NCBI GenBank assembly: GCA_024681215.1
Contig: JAILBG010000083.1
Coordinates: 1 to 36,239, forward strand
Reading direction: 5' to 3'
From: RUG563 sp024681215
GTDB lineage: Bacteria > Bacillota > Clostridia > Christensenellales > Aristaeellaceae
DNA: 36,239 nt
Positions 24,354 to 31,035 of the stretch are shown piece by piece; within the stretch, counting starts at the first letter, position 1, and each line of letters begins with the position of its first letter. A program made the translations under genes and the position numbers. Below the pieces are notes generated by a model that saw nothing but the letters and a program-made list of their open reading frames with translations, ran no database searches and was not told the DNA's origin.

Positions 24354-25424
24354 TCAGGCGTTCGCTTCAAAGGCTTTCAAGGCCTCCACCAGCTTCTTCA
24401 CGCCTTCGATGGGCATGGCGTTGTAGATGCTGGCGCGCATGCCGCCCACGGAGCGGTGGCCCTTGAGGTTCACCAGGCCCTGAGAGGCCGCGAACTTGAC
24501 GAACGCAGCGTCCTTTTCCTTGTCGCCGGTGATGAAGGTGACGTTCATGATGGAGCGGAATTCCTTCTTCGCGGTGGCGGTAAAGACCTTGCTGTTGTCC
24601 AGGAAATCATACAGCATGGCGGCCTTTTCTTTGTTCACCTTTTCGATGCCTTCCACGCCGCCCTGCTTCTGCAGCCACTGCATGCACAGCCCGGCCACGT
24701 AGATGCCGAAGGTGTTGGGGGTGTTGAGCATGCTGCCGTTTTCGGCCTGGGTGGTCCAGTTCAGCACCTTGGGGCACAGGGGCGAGGCGTGGCCCAGCAG
24801 GTCCTTGCGCACGATCAGCACGCACAGCCCCGCGGGGCCGATGTTCTTCTGGGCGCCGGCGTAAATCACGCCGAACTTATTGATGTCGTACGCTTCGCCC
24901 AGGATGTTGCTGCTCATATCCGCCACCAGCGGCGCGTTCCCCTCGGGCAGCTCCACGTAATGGGTGCCGTAAATGGTGTTGTTGGTGGTGATGTGCAGAT
25001 AATCGGCGTCCGGGTTCAGCTTGCCCTTCCAATCGGGGATATAGGTATACGTATCCTCCCGGGAGGAAGCGACGGTATTCACCTTCAGGTACTTGGCGGC
25101 CTCCCCCGCGGCGCCGTGGGCGAAATTGCCGCTGTCGATGTAATCCGCTTCGCCCTTGATCCCCAGGTTCAGGGGCACGGAAGCGAATTGCATCGTGGCG
25201 CCGCCGTGAAGGAACAGCACCGCGTAAGTGTCCGGAATGTGCATCAGGGAACGCATCCGGGCTTCCGTATCGTCAATGATGGCCTGGTACATGGGGCTGC
25301 GATGGCTCATTTCCATGACGCTCATGCCGGCGTCCATGTAAACGGGCAGCGCTTCCTTCACCTTTTCCAGTACAGGCAGCGGCAGGGCGGAAGGTCCGGG
25401 AGAAAAATTATACACACGTTCCAT
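24354..25424 (-). CDS. serC: Phosphoserine aminotransferase
   Basis: The second step of serine synthesis: transfers an amino group from glutamate to 3-phosphohydroxypyruvate. It has 356 residues, normal for the family. It starts MERVYNFSPGPSALPLPVLE, and the PLP lysine is K193 in YAGAQKNIGPAGLC. The C-terminal GHRSVGGMRASIYNAMP is the SerC signature. AAAGGAAG lies upstream of the ATG. It is followed by serA on the same strand; the third enzyme, phosphoserine phosphatase, is not in this window. Confidence 0.97.
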   Translation of the reverse strand: MERVYNFSPGPSALPLPVLEKVKEALPVYMDAGMSVMEMSHRSPMYQAIIDDTEARMRSLMHIPDTYAVLFLHGGATMQFASVPLNLGIKGEADYIDSGNFAHGAAGEAAKYLKVNTVASSREDTYTYIPDWKGKLNPDADYLHITTNNTIYGTHYVELPEGNAPLVADMSSNILGEAYDINKFGVIYAGAQKNIGPAGLCVLIVRKDLLGHASPLCPKVLNWTTQAENGSMLNTPNTFGIYVAGLCMQWLQKQGGVEGIEKVNKEKAAMLYDFLDNSKVFTATAKKEFRSIMNVTFITGDKEKDAAFVKFAASQGLVNLKGHRSVGGMRASIYNAMPIEGVKKLVEALKAFEANA

Positions 25425-25507
25425 GGCAGTTCTTCCTTTCTTGATCCGTTACTGTATTTGCGGGACGTTTTTTGCCCGCCGGGCAAATCCCGTACACCAC
25501 GGGTATT

Positions 25508-25536
25508 ATCATACGCTCCGCCGGGCGAAAGCGCAA
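25508..25536 (-). promoter_or_regulatory. Probable promoter of serC-serA
   Basis: On the minus strand: TTGCGC (25536-25531), a 17-base spacer, TATGAT (25513-25508). The leader of about 75 bases contains a stem TTTGCCC/GGGCAAA (25471-25487) whose outer CGGGA/TCCCG bases can also pair. No T-box or known riboswitch is seen in it. Confidence 0.55.
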
Positions 25537-25639
25537 TCCCCCTGTTTTGAAAAAACAAAGGAAATACAATCGCCGCGGACGGGCCTCCATTCTTCCTGCG
25601 CGCGCTCCTGATCCCCCATATTTTGTGGGTGTCGCTTCG

Positions 25640-25677
25640 TGTCGAACGAAATACGGTGTATCCGACGGGATTCGACA
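25640..25677. promoter_or_regulatory. Two perfect Spo0A-box heptamers upstream of the Spo0E-like gene
   Basis: TGTCGAA at 25640-25646 on the plus strand and TTCGACA (its reverse complement) at 25671-25677 match the core of the Spo0A box. A third, imperfect site TTCGACGG is at 25721-25728. All lie in the roughly 350-base gap between serC and the Spo0E-like gene, which otherwise holds only promoter-like sequence. The heptamer also occurs by chance in coding DNA here (for example in gdhA and rpmA), so the argument rests on clustering and context. Confidence 0.45.
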
Positions 25678-25687
25678 AGATTTTCCC

Positions 25688-25717
25688 TTGCGTTTTTCCC
25701 TTCGATGGGCGTATGCT
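25688..25717 (+). promoter_or_regulatory. Possible promoter of the Spo0E-like gene
   Basis: TTGCGT (25688-25693), an 18-base spacer, TATGCT (25712-25717). Both boxes are imperfect. It sits between the Spo0A-box-like sites and the gene. Confidence 0.4.
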
Positions 25718-25773
25718 TTTTTCGACGGCAAAGGACTCCGTCCCACCGCTTCAGCATGCAAAGGAGGATCGCT

Positions 25774-25956
25774 ATGAACCAGCAATCGGAAACCCACGTC
25801 GCCGCCCCGCAGGAAGCGGAACGCCTGCGCGCACGCATCGAAGAAGCCTTCAGCCGGGGCAGCCTTGCGCAAGCCCTCATCCTTTCCCGGGAAATGGACG
25901 CATTGCAGCTCCGCCGTATCCCAAAAACCGCGGACGCCCGCCGCGCCGCAGGATGA
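25774..25956 (+). CDS. Spo0E-like small sporulation regulator
   Basis: A 60-residue protein resembling the Spo0E family, whose members dephosphorylate Spo0A-P and so delay sporulation. After a short N-terminal lead, RLRARIEEAFSRGSLAQALI and LSREMDALQLRRI follow the Spo0E pattern of two helices ending in a conserved S-x-E-x-D-x-L segment. The family core normally ends LDxLI; here it is MDALQL, so the match is good but not perfect. A very strong AAAGGAGG (25760-25767) lies six bases before the ATG. It stands alone, with Spo0A-box-like sites upstream, which fits feedback control of sporulation. The family call is from motif reading only. Confidence 0.7.
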   Translation: MNQQSETHVAAPQEAERLRARIEEAFSRGSLAQALILSREMDALQLRRIPKTADARRAAG

Positions 25957-26008
25957 CGGTTTTCCCTGAAATAATTTGAAAGAAAGCCGTTTTTCCGCAG
26001 AAAAAAGA

Positions 26009-26037
26009 TTGACATTCCCCGCGCCCTGTGATAATAT
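26009..26037 (+). promoter_or_regulatory. Sigma-A promoter of the rplU operon
   Basis: A perfect TTGACA (26009-26014), a 17-base spacer, TAATAT (26032-26037). Transcription would start near 26044, about 115 bases before rplU. Confidence 0.82.
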
Positions 26038-26043
26038 TTTTCG

Positions 26044-26158
26044 GTAAGCCGCTCGGGAGGGGCTCCTCAAACGCGCCCACGCGCTGCCCCATGGCTGAAA
26101 GATGCTTTCCTTTCCCTCCGCGGAAGCCCGGCGAGCAAAGAATAAGGAGGTGCTGCAC
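26044..26158 (+). promoter_or_regulatory. rplU leader, candidate L21 autoregulatory RNA
   Basis: The roughly 115-base untranslated leader before rplU is GC-rich and able to fold (GGAG/CTCC near 26056-26067, ACGCG/CGCGT-like repeats near 26070-26085). Many Firmicutes carry an L21 leader RNA at exactly this position. I infer the same role from position; I did not verify the consensus structure. The end contains AAGGAGGTG, the rplU ribosome site. Confidence 0.4.
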
Positions 26159-26464
26159 ATGTACGCAATCATTGCGACTGGCGGCAAACAGTACCGTGTG
26201 TCCGAGGGCGACACCATCTACATCGAAAAGCTGGAAAACGAAGCGGGCGATATCGTCACCTTCCCCGTCCTGATGCTCTCCGGCGAAACCATCGAAGTGG
26301 GCAATCCCTACGTGGAAGGCGCCACCGTCACCGGCAAGATCATCCGTCACGGCAAGGGCGAAAAGATCGTCATCCTCAAGTACAAGAGCAAGAAGAACTA
26401 CCGCCGCAAGGCCGGCCACCGCCAGCCCTTCACCCAGGTGGAAATCACCGGCGTGAACGCCTGA
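26159..26464 (+). CDS. rplU: 50S ribosomal protein L21
   Basis: A large-subunit ribosomal protein binding 23S rRNA. It has 101 residues, normal for the family. The start MYAIIATGGKQYRVSEGDTI and the C-terminal YKSKKNYRRKAGHRQPFTQV are diagnostic. The ATG at 26159 has AAGGAGGTG upstream; the frame is open further back into the leader RNA, which I do not count as coding. It is the first gene of rplU-prp-rpmA. Confidence 0.98.
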   Translation: MYAIIATGGKQYRVSEGDTIYIEKLENEAGDIVTFPVLMLSGETIEVGNPYVEGATVTGKIIRHGKGEKIVILKYKSKKNYRRKAGHRQPFTQVEITGVNA

Positions 26465-26471
26465 CGGCCGC

Positions 26472-26789
26472 ATGATCCGCGTTACGCTGCATTGGAAGGG
26501 CGATGAAATCGTTTCTTTCGAGTGCAAAGGCCACGCGGGCTTCGCGGAAGCGGGGCAGGACATCGTCTGCGCCGCCGTCTCCATCCTCACCACCACCTGC
26601 GTGAACGCGCTGGAAACGGTGGCGGGGGTGAAGCCCCAGGCAACGGCCAAAAGCGGGCTCATGCTTATCTCTCTCCCCCGGGATGCCGGGCACGACGCGC
26701 AGGTGATCCTCAAGTCCATGCGCCAGGGCCTTTCGGATCTCAGGGAGGAATACCCCGGATACCTTCAGCTAACAGAACTCTCAGTATAG
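26472..26789 (+). CDS. prp: Ribosomal-processing cysteine protease Prp
   Basis: A cysteine protease that removes the N-terminal extension of ribosomal protein L27 in Firmicutes. It has 105 residues. The catalytic His is H21 (KGHAGFAEAG) and the catalytic Cys is C33, in GQDIVCAAVS. The gene lies 7 bases after rplU and 12 bases before rpmA, the usual place. The L27 encoded next has the matching cleavable extension, which supports the assignment. Confidence 0.95.
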   Translation: MIRVTLHWKGDEIVSFECKGHAGFAEAGQDIVCAAVSILTTTCVNALETVAGVKPQATAKSGLMLISLPRDAGHDAQVILKSMRQGLSDLREEYPGYLQLTELSV

Positions 26790-26801
26790 GAGGAAGCAAT
26801 C

Positions 26802-27107
26802 ATGTTGAAGCTCAATCTTCAGCTTTTCGCCCATAAAAAAGGTATGGGTTCCACCCGGAACGGCCGCGACAGCGAAAGCAAGCGCCTGGGCCCGAAGCGG
26901 GCTGACGGCCAGTTCGTCAAGGCCGGCAACATCCTGGTCCGTCAGCGGGGCACCAAGATCCATCCCGGCCTGAACGTGGGCATCGGCAAGGACGATACCC
27001 TCTTCGCCAAGGCCGACGGCATCATGCGCTTCGAGCGCAAGGGCAAGTTCGACAAGCAGGTGAGCGTCCATCCCGTGGCCGCCCCCGTCGAAACCGCTGT
27101 CCAGTAA
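26802..27107 (+). CDS. rpmA: 50S ribosomal protein L27, precursor with cleavable N-terminus
   Basis: A large-subunit protein whose N-terminus reaches the peptidyl-transferase centre. It has 101 residues. It starts MLKLNLQLF-AHKKGMGST: the first nine residues are the Firmicutes extension, cut after F9 by Prp to expose AHKKG. GRDSESKRLGPKRADGQFV and GNILVRQRGTKIHPGLNVG are L27 signatures. AGGAGGAAG lies before the ATG. A terminator follows directly; obgE, the usual next gene, is absent. Confidence 0.98.
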   Translation: MLKLNLQLFAHKKGMGSTRNGRDSESKRLGPKRADGQFVKAGNILVRQRGTKIHPGLNVGIGKDDTLFAKADGIMRFERKGKFDKQVSVHPVAAPVETAVQ

Positions 27108-27119
27108 TCACGGTACAAT

Positions 27120-27159
27120 CAGCCGCCTGACGGTATCTGCCAGGCGGCTGCTCTTTTTT
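27120..27159 (+). terminator. Terminator of the rplU-prp-rpmA operon
   Basis: CAGCCGCCTG (27120-27129) pairs perfectly with CAGGCGGCTG (27141-27150), followed by CTCTTTTTT. It ends about ten bases before the start of the next gene. Confidence 0.93.
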
Positions 27160-27169
27160 GGGAGTATTT

Positions 27170-27751
27170 ATGGCTGATCCGTTTTTGACCGTTCTCACCC
27201 CGCGGCTGCTGCTGCGGCCCTTTGAGGAAACGGACGCGCCCCTGATCCGCGCCATTTCCTCCGATCCGGAAACGACCCGCTACCTGTACTTCTGGGGCCG
27301 GCCAGGCATAACGCCGGAGGAGGACGCCCGCCGCTTCCTCGCATACGCCCTGGAATCCTGGCGGCGTGATCCCATCCTGGCGCGGGAATACTGCGTCTGT
27401 CTCCGGGATACCGGCGAAGCGATCGGCGACGCCAGCGTGGAAGCCGTCGATGCGGACACCGCCGAGATCGGCTGGATCCTGCTGCCCGGACGCCGGGGCC
27501 GGGGCTACGCCACCGAGGCGGGCCGCGCCGTGATGGAGCTGGGCTTCCGCCTGTACGGGGCAAAGCGCGTGATCGCCCACTGCGACGAAAGGAATGCTGC
27601 CTCCCGGCGCGTAATGGAACGGCTGGGCATGCGATTGCTGTCCGTCGCCCCGGGGGCCCGCCCCGCCAAGCGTCCCGGCGAAACGCCGGGCAACGAATGC
27701 ACTTATATCCGGGATAAAAACACGCTGGGGGAAGCCGCCCTTTCCGATTGA
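27170..27751 (+). CDS. GNAT acetyltransferase, RimJ/RimL-type
   Basis: A 193-residue GNAT protein of the RimJ/RimL/YdaF type (LLLRPFEETDAPLIRAISSD at the N-terminus). The acetyl-CoA loop is GRRGRGYATEAGRAVMELGF, followed by VIAHCDERNAASRRVMERLG, both well kept. Such proteins acetylate N-termini of ribosomal proteins or small molecules; the substrate cannot be told from sequence. The ATG at 27170 has GGGAG upstream. This ribosome site touches the T-run of the rpmA terminator and no promoter is seen between, so expression probably depends on terminator read-through or on a promoter inside the end of rpmA. Confidence 0.88.
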   Translation: MADPFLTVLTPRLLLRPFEETDAPLIRAISSDPETTRYLYFWGRPGITPEEDARRFLAYALESWRRDPILAREYCVCLRDTGEAIGDASVEAVDADTAEIGWILLPGRRGRGYATEAGRAVMELGFRLYGAKRVIAHCDERNAASRRVMERLGMRLLSVAPGARPAKRPGETPGNECTYIRDKNTLGEAALSD

Positions 27752-27780
27752 AAGAACGGTCTCCCCCAGCCTTAATTTTA
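27724..27780. terminator. Bidirectional terminator between convergent genes
   Basis: GCTGGGGG (27724-27731) pairs with CCCCCAGC (27763-27770), with an inner CTTTC/GAAAG stem. On the plus strand CTTAATTTTATT follows; on the minus strand GTGTTTTTA follows. The left arm lies inside the last codons of the GNAT gene. Confidence 0.82.
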
Positions 27781-27792
27781 TTATTGAATGAA

Positions 27793-28158
27793 TTACGGTT
27801 CTTCTTCTTCCTCGGTTTCTCCGTCCGGTCCGTCCGGCCCGTCTTCCACCACCGCGTCCGGGGAAAACAGCTCCCGCACGATCTCGTCCGCCCGGGCGTA
27901 ATCCTTATAGGCCACGTATACCTCGCAGGTATCCGAATACATCCCCGTCAGGACCGCCATGGCCGCGCCCCGGCTGGACTGGGCCAGGCTGGGGATCTCA
28001 TTCTGTTTGAGCACGTCGCAGACCATATCCGCCCAGAGCTGAATGCCATCGTACACCCGGCACCAGTCCTCGTCCGCCGGCTCGCGCAGCCTTCTGTTTC
28101 CGCAGAAAGGGCAGCGGTCTTCCGCTTCCGTCAGCTGCTTGCATTGATCGCAATACAT
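27793..28158 (-). CDS. Small zinc-ribbon protein with DUF2007-like domain
   Basis: A 121-residue protein. The N-terminal CDQCKQLTEAEDRCPFCG has two CxxC pairs typical of a zinc ribbon. Residues about 45-100 resemble the DUF2007 domain often labelled putative signal-transducing protein: VLKQNEIPSLAQSSRG, then VYVAYKDYARADEIVRELF. It ends in a very acidic tail (EDGPDGPDGETEEEEEP). It is the last gene of the nadD-yqeK/rsfS/ArsC-like operon, five bases after its neighbour and behind GGGAGG. Function is unknown; the domain call is by pattern only. Confidence 0.75.
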   Translation of the reverse strand: MYCDQCKQLTEAEDRCPFCGNRRLREPADEDWCRVYDGIQLWADMVCDVLKQNEIPSLAQSSRGAAMAVLTGMYSDTCEVYVAYKDYARADEIVRELFSPDAVVEDGPDGPDGETEEEEEP

Positions 28159-28163
28159 GGTAT

Positions 28164-28520
28164 TTACTTTCCTCCCTCCCGGGCGATCCAGGCCGCCCAG
28201 GCTTTTTCATCCGCGCCCAGGGTGGCCTGCTCGCCGCAGCGCACGATGGGCGTGCGCAGAAAACGCGGGTTTTCCAGCAGCGTTTCCAGAATATACCCCT
28301 CGTCGTCCGTATAGGCGACGGGATGGGATCTGACCTCCGGGTTATCCCGGTCCACCAGGTTCTGTATGCCCAGGCGGCGGGCGAACAATTCGATCTCCCG
28401 CCGTCCCAGCTTATGCTTTTTCAGATCCAGCAGCTGATAGGCGATGCGCCGTTCCTTGAAAAAGCGCTCCGCCTTCTGGGTATCGAAATTTTTCTTCAGG
28501 GCATAGATTTGTATATTCAT
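28164..28520 (-). CDS. ArsC/Spx-like protein lacking the redox cysteine
   Basis: A 118-residue thioredoxin-fold protein of the ArsC/Spx/YffB group (MNIQIYALKKNFDTQKAERF). In related proteins the loop after the first strand carries a catalytic Cys (KKCxDTxKA or CxxC). Here the position is Asn11 and no CxxC exists; the only Cys is far downstream (PIVRCGEQ). The later PIVR segment, which normally follows a cis-proline, is kept. So an arsenate or glutaredoxin-like activity is doubtful and a binding role is likelier. Its ATG overlaps the rsfS stop (ATGA), so it is translationally coupled to a ribosome-silencing factor. Confidence 0.85.
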   Translation of the reverse strand: MNIQIYALKKNFDTQKAERFFKERRIAYQLLDLKKHKLGRREIELFARRLGIQNLVDRDNPEVRSHPVAYTDDEGYILETLLENPRFLRTPIVRCGEQATLGADEKAWAAWIAREGGK

Positions 28521-28903
28521 GCGTTGGCTTCCGAGCCGGGCTTCTGTTCCGCCTCTTCAAAGGGCAGCGGGATGCGGTTCTGCCCGTCCTCCCAGAGCCG
28601 CTCCAGATGATAGAACTGCCGGTCCTCCGGATGGAAGATGTGCACCAGCACCGTGCCGTAGTCCAGCACGATCCAGCGCCCTTCCCCCTGGCCTTCCCGG
28701 GCGCGCAGGGCCACGCCGTCTTCCGCCAGGGCGTCGTCCACGTCGTCCGCCAAGGCCTTCACCTGCAGGGAGGACCGCCCGGACGCGATCACCATGTAAT
28801 CGGTGATCACCGTCAGGTGCCCCACGTGCAGCACCGTGATATCCAATGCCTTCTTGTCGTAGAGGATCTTCGCGATTCGCAGTGCCAGGCCGTTGTTCTC
28901 CAT
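28517..28903 (-). CDS. rsfS: Ribosome silencing factor RsfS
   Basis: Binds L14 on the 50S subunit and blocks joining with 30S when nutrients run short. It has 128 residues. DKKALDITVLHVGHLTVITD, YMVIASGRSSLQVKALADDV and WIVLDYGTVLVHIFHPEDRQ, then FYHLERLW, are diagnostic. AAGGAGG lies upstream. It follows the nadD-yqeK fusion by 27 bases, the usual nadD-yqeK-rsfS order. Confidence 0.97.
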   Translation of the reverse strand: MENNGLALRIAKILYDKKALDITVLHVGHLTVITDYMVIASGRSSLQVKALADDVDDALAEDGVALRAREGQGEGRWIVLDYGTVLVHIFHPEDRQFYHLERLWEDGQNRIPLPFEEAEQKPGSEANA

Positions 28904-28930
28904 GTCCCGTCCTCCTTCTTTTTTCTTTCT

Positions 28931-30025
28931 TTATCCCACAGACGCAAGCAGCGCCTTTTCATTCGCGGTCAGTATGCTCTCCAGATATTCCCGCGCCCGC
29001 AGCGCCGCGGGGAAAAACGGGCGGCCCGTGCTGCGCAGGTAATCCTGGGTGAGCTGCATGGATTTGAGCGCGGCCGCCGGCAGCGATCTGTCCGCCAGAT
29101 ACCGAATCGCATCCAGGCCCTCGTAGTTTTCCCGGCCTTCCTCCGTGGCGTCGGCCACGAAGATCACCAGCTCCATCTTCGTCATGCCCGCCCGGCCGAT
29201 GGTGTGGCTGCGGATGGCGTTCAGGATCTCTTCGTCCCCCACGCCGAATTCCTTCCGGGCCAGGTACGCCCCCACGGGGGCATGGAGCAGGGCGCCGGAG
29301 CCGTACATGTTTTCGTCGTCGACCAGCCCGTTTTCCCGGGCCACCCGGTCCATCTCCTTCACGGGCATGCCCTTGGCGCAGTCGTGGAGCAGCCCCGCCA
29401 GGGCGCAGCGCTGGACGGGCGCGCCGTGCAGATCCGCCAGGCGCACCGCCTCCCGCCGCACGCCCAGGGTGTGCTGGAAGCGCCGGGGGTTCATCATGGT
29501 CCTGAGCTTAGGCAGCAGGTCCTTCTGGTACAGGCCCCGCTGGGCCAGATAGCACAGCACCCGCCGGTTCAGGCCCGGCGCGTCCGCATACGCCGCGGTC
29601 ATGGCGCGGATCTTTGCGCTTGACGCTTCTCCGTTCCCCGGCGCGGTCATAAAATCACATTCGGCAAGCAGCCTGTCCCTGTCCCGGCCCTCCGGCAGCC
29701 CGGCATCTTCGTCCGCCCCCAGGATCCAGGTAAAGCGGCTGCACGGATATTCCCGCCGCAGGGGACTCAGGAAATCCGCAAGGGCCCGGGCGCTGCCGGT
29801 CATTCCCGCCTGGGAAACGGTGATCCATTCTTTTTCCTCCGCGGCGATGCGGCACATGGTCAGCCGGTCCTGGGCCGGGGCTTCTGCGTCCCTTGGGGCG
29901 GTTCTGGCAACGGGCAGGAGCACCACGCCGTCCAGCCCCGCGCGGCATTTTGCTTCCTCCGCCAGGGCGATATGCCCTTCGTGCACGGGATCAAAGGAAC
30001 CCGCCAAAATGCCCAGCCGCCTCAA
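28931..30025 (-). CDS. NadD-YqeK fusion: nicotinate-nucleotide adenylyltransferase-like plus HD-domain Ap4A hydrolase
   Basis: A 364-residue fusion of two proteins that are usually separate neighbours. Residues about 1-166 are NadD-like: the nucleotidyltransferase motif GSFDPVHEGH (H15, H18), a GAD at about 103-105, and SSAKIR near 135. Residues about 170-364 are a YqeK-type HD hydrolase with H185 (FQHTLGV) and the HD pair H214-D215 (GLLHDCAKG). The YqeK half looks intact. The NadD half is short and lacks the PPHK motif (here RTAPRD), the S-Y-T helix motif and the Trp after GAD, so NaMN adenylylation is uncertain. The start is TTG at 30025 behind AGGAGA. It leads the operon with rsfS. Confidence 0.88.
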   Translation of the reverse strand: MRRLGILAGSFDPVHEGHIALAEEAKCRAGLDGVVLLPVARTAPRDAEAPAQDRLTMCRIAAEEKEWITVSQAGMTGSARALADFLSPLRREYPCSRFTWILGADEDAGLPEGRDRDRLLAECDFMTAPGNGEASSAKIRAMTAAYADAPGLNRRVLCYLAQRGLYQKDLLPKLRTMMNPRRFQHTLGVRREAVRLADLHGAPVQRCALAGLLHDCAKGMPVKEMDRVARENGLVDDENMYGSGALLHAPVGAYLARKEFGVGDEEILNAIRSHTIGRAGMTKMELVIFVADATEEGRENYEGLDAIRYLADRSLPAAALKSMQLTQDYLRSTGRPFFPAALRAREYLESILTANEKALLASVG

Positions 30026-30093
30026 ATTTGATCATCTCCTGCGTATAGTATACAACATTTTGTCCATTCTGAAAAGAGGGGGGAGGCGGCAGA

Positions 30094-30918
30094 ATGCAGG
30101 AATATTTGCGCCGGTCGCGTTTCGCCGCGGCCATGGACGGCCTGGGCTTCCATTTTCTGGCGCTGACGCTGAGCCTGGGCTGGTTCCTCATGCTATGGGG
30201 GCTGAGCCTGCCCGTGTTCCCGGCGGGGCTTTCGCTGTACGCGCTGGTGCTCCTCATCCGCCGCAAGACCCGGGACGACCGGCTCAACCGCAGGGAAAAG
30301 CGGCTGAGGGAGCAGCTGGGGGGCGAAATGGCGCTGGAGGAAATGCTGCTGCGTCCCCCGGCCCAGGCCCATTTTGAAGCGGCGGTGCTTCTGAGCGTCG
30401 GCCGTCCCCTGGAATTGCTGCGCACCGGCAGCGAAGGCGTGATCTGCCGTCTGCGGGGAGAAAAGCTGCTGCTTTCCTTCCTGCAGCTGTCCCCCGCGTC
30501 CTGCGTTACGGCGGATCACGTGTTCTCCCTCCAGCGGTCCGCCCGGGCATCGGAGGCCGTGCGAGCGGTGCTCTGCGCGCCCTGCGCCGTTTCCCAGCAG
30601 GCCCGGGAACAGGCCCGGGGGCCCCTGCCCGTAACGATCCTTTCCCGGGAAACGCTGCTGGGCCTGCTGGGGCGGGCGCACCCGGCCCGGGACAGGGACC
30701 TGGTGGCGCTGGGAAAACGGCGCAGGGAGAAGCGCGCGCCGCGGATCCTGCCCCTGGTGCTGGACCGGCGGCGGGCGAAAAAATACGCCTGGTACGGTGT
30801 ACTCCTGCTGGGCATGTATCTGTTCACCCGCCTGCTGATCTATGCGCTGCCCGGCCTGCTGTGCGTTTTTCTGGCCGCCGCCTGCCGCTGCTTCCGTTTC
30901 CGGGAAACTGATCTGTGA
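30094..30918 (+). CDS. Membrane protein of unknown function
   Basis: I do not recognise this 274-residue protein. Two membrane segments lie at about 17-56 (FLALTLSLGWFLMLWGLSLP, then GLSLYALVLLI), and a hydrophobic pair at the C-terminus (YAWYGVLLLGMYLFTRLLIY, then PGLLCVFLAAAC). A soluble domain of about 150 residues sits between. Its order of strands and helices, ending PLPVTILSRETLLGLLG, loosely recalls Mrr-type restriction-endonuclease-like domains, but no catalytic D-ExK is seen, so I give no function. GGGGGAGG precedes the ATG. It is divergent from the nadD-yqeK fusion; the 68-base gap holds palindromic GTATAGTATAC (30043-30053), which may contain promoters for both directions. Confidence 0.7.
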   Translation: MQEYLRRSRFAAAMDGLGFHFLALTLSLGWFLMLWGLSLPVFPAGLSLYALVLLIRRKTRDDRLNRREKRLREQLGGEMALEEMLLRPPAQAHFEAAVLLSVGRPLELLRTGSEGVICRLRGEKLLLSFLQLSPASCVTADHVFSLQRSARASEAVRAVLCAPCAVSQQAREQARGPLPVTILSRETLLGLLGRAHPARDRDLVALGKRRREKRAPRILPLVLDRRRAKKYAWYGVLLLGMYLFTRLLIYALPGLLCVFLAAACRCFRFRETDL

Positions 30919-30969
30919 CCCCTTTCCTGCATGAATTCCGCCGCCACGCCCGTTATATGGGTGCGGCGC

Positions 30970-30999
30970 TTGTCACAATCCGCCCATCCGTGGTATAAT
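30970..30999 (+). promoter_or_regulatory. Sigma-A promoter of the penicillin-binding protein gene
   Basis: TTGTCA (30970-30975), an 18-base spacer, TATAAT (30994-30999). AGGAGG and the GTG start follow about 25-35 bases later. Confidence 0.8.
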
Positions 31000-31035
31000 G
31001 AACGCACGCAAGCGCTTTGCGTCAGGAGGTATCGC

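Noticed and set aside
27044..27050. Spo0A-box-like TTCGACA inside rpmA, and a similar one in gdhA near 19365
   Set aside because: Both are in coding sequence, at codons for Phe-Asp-Lys. A 7-mer is expected a few times by chance in 36 kb.
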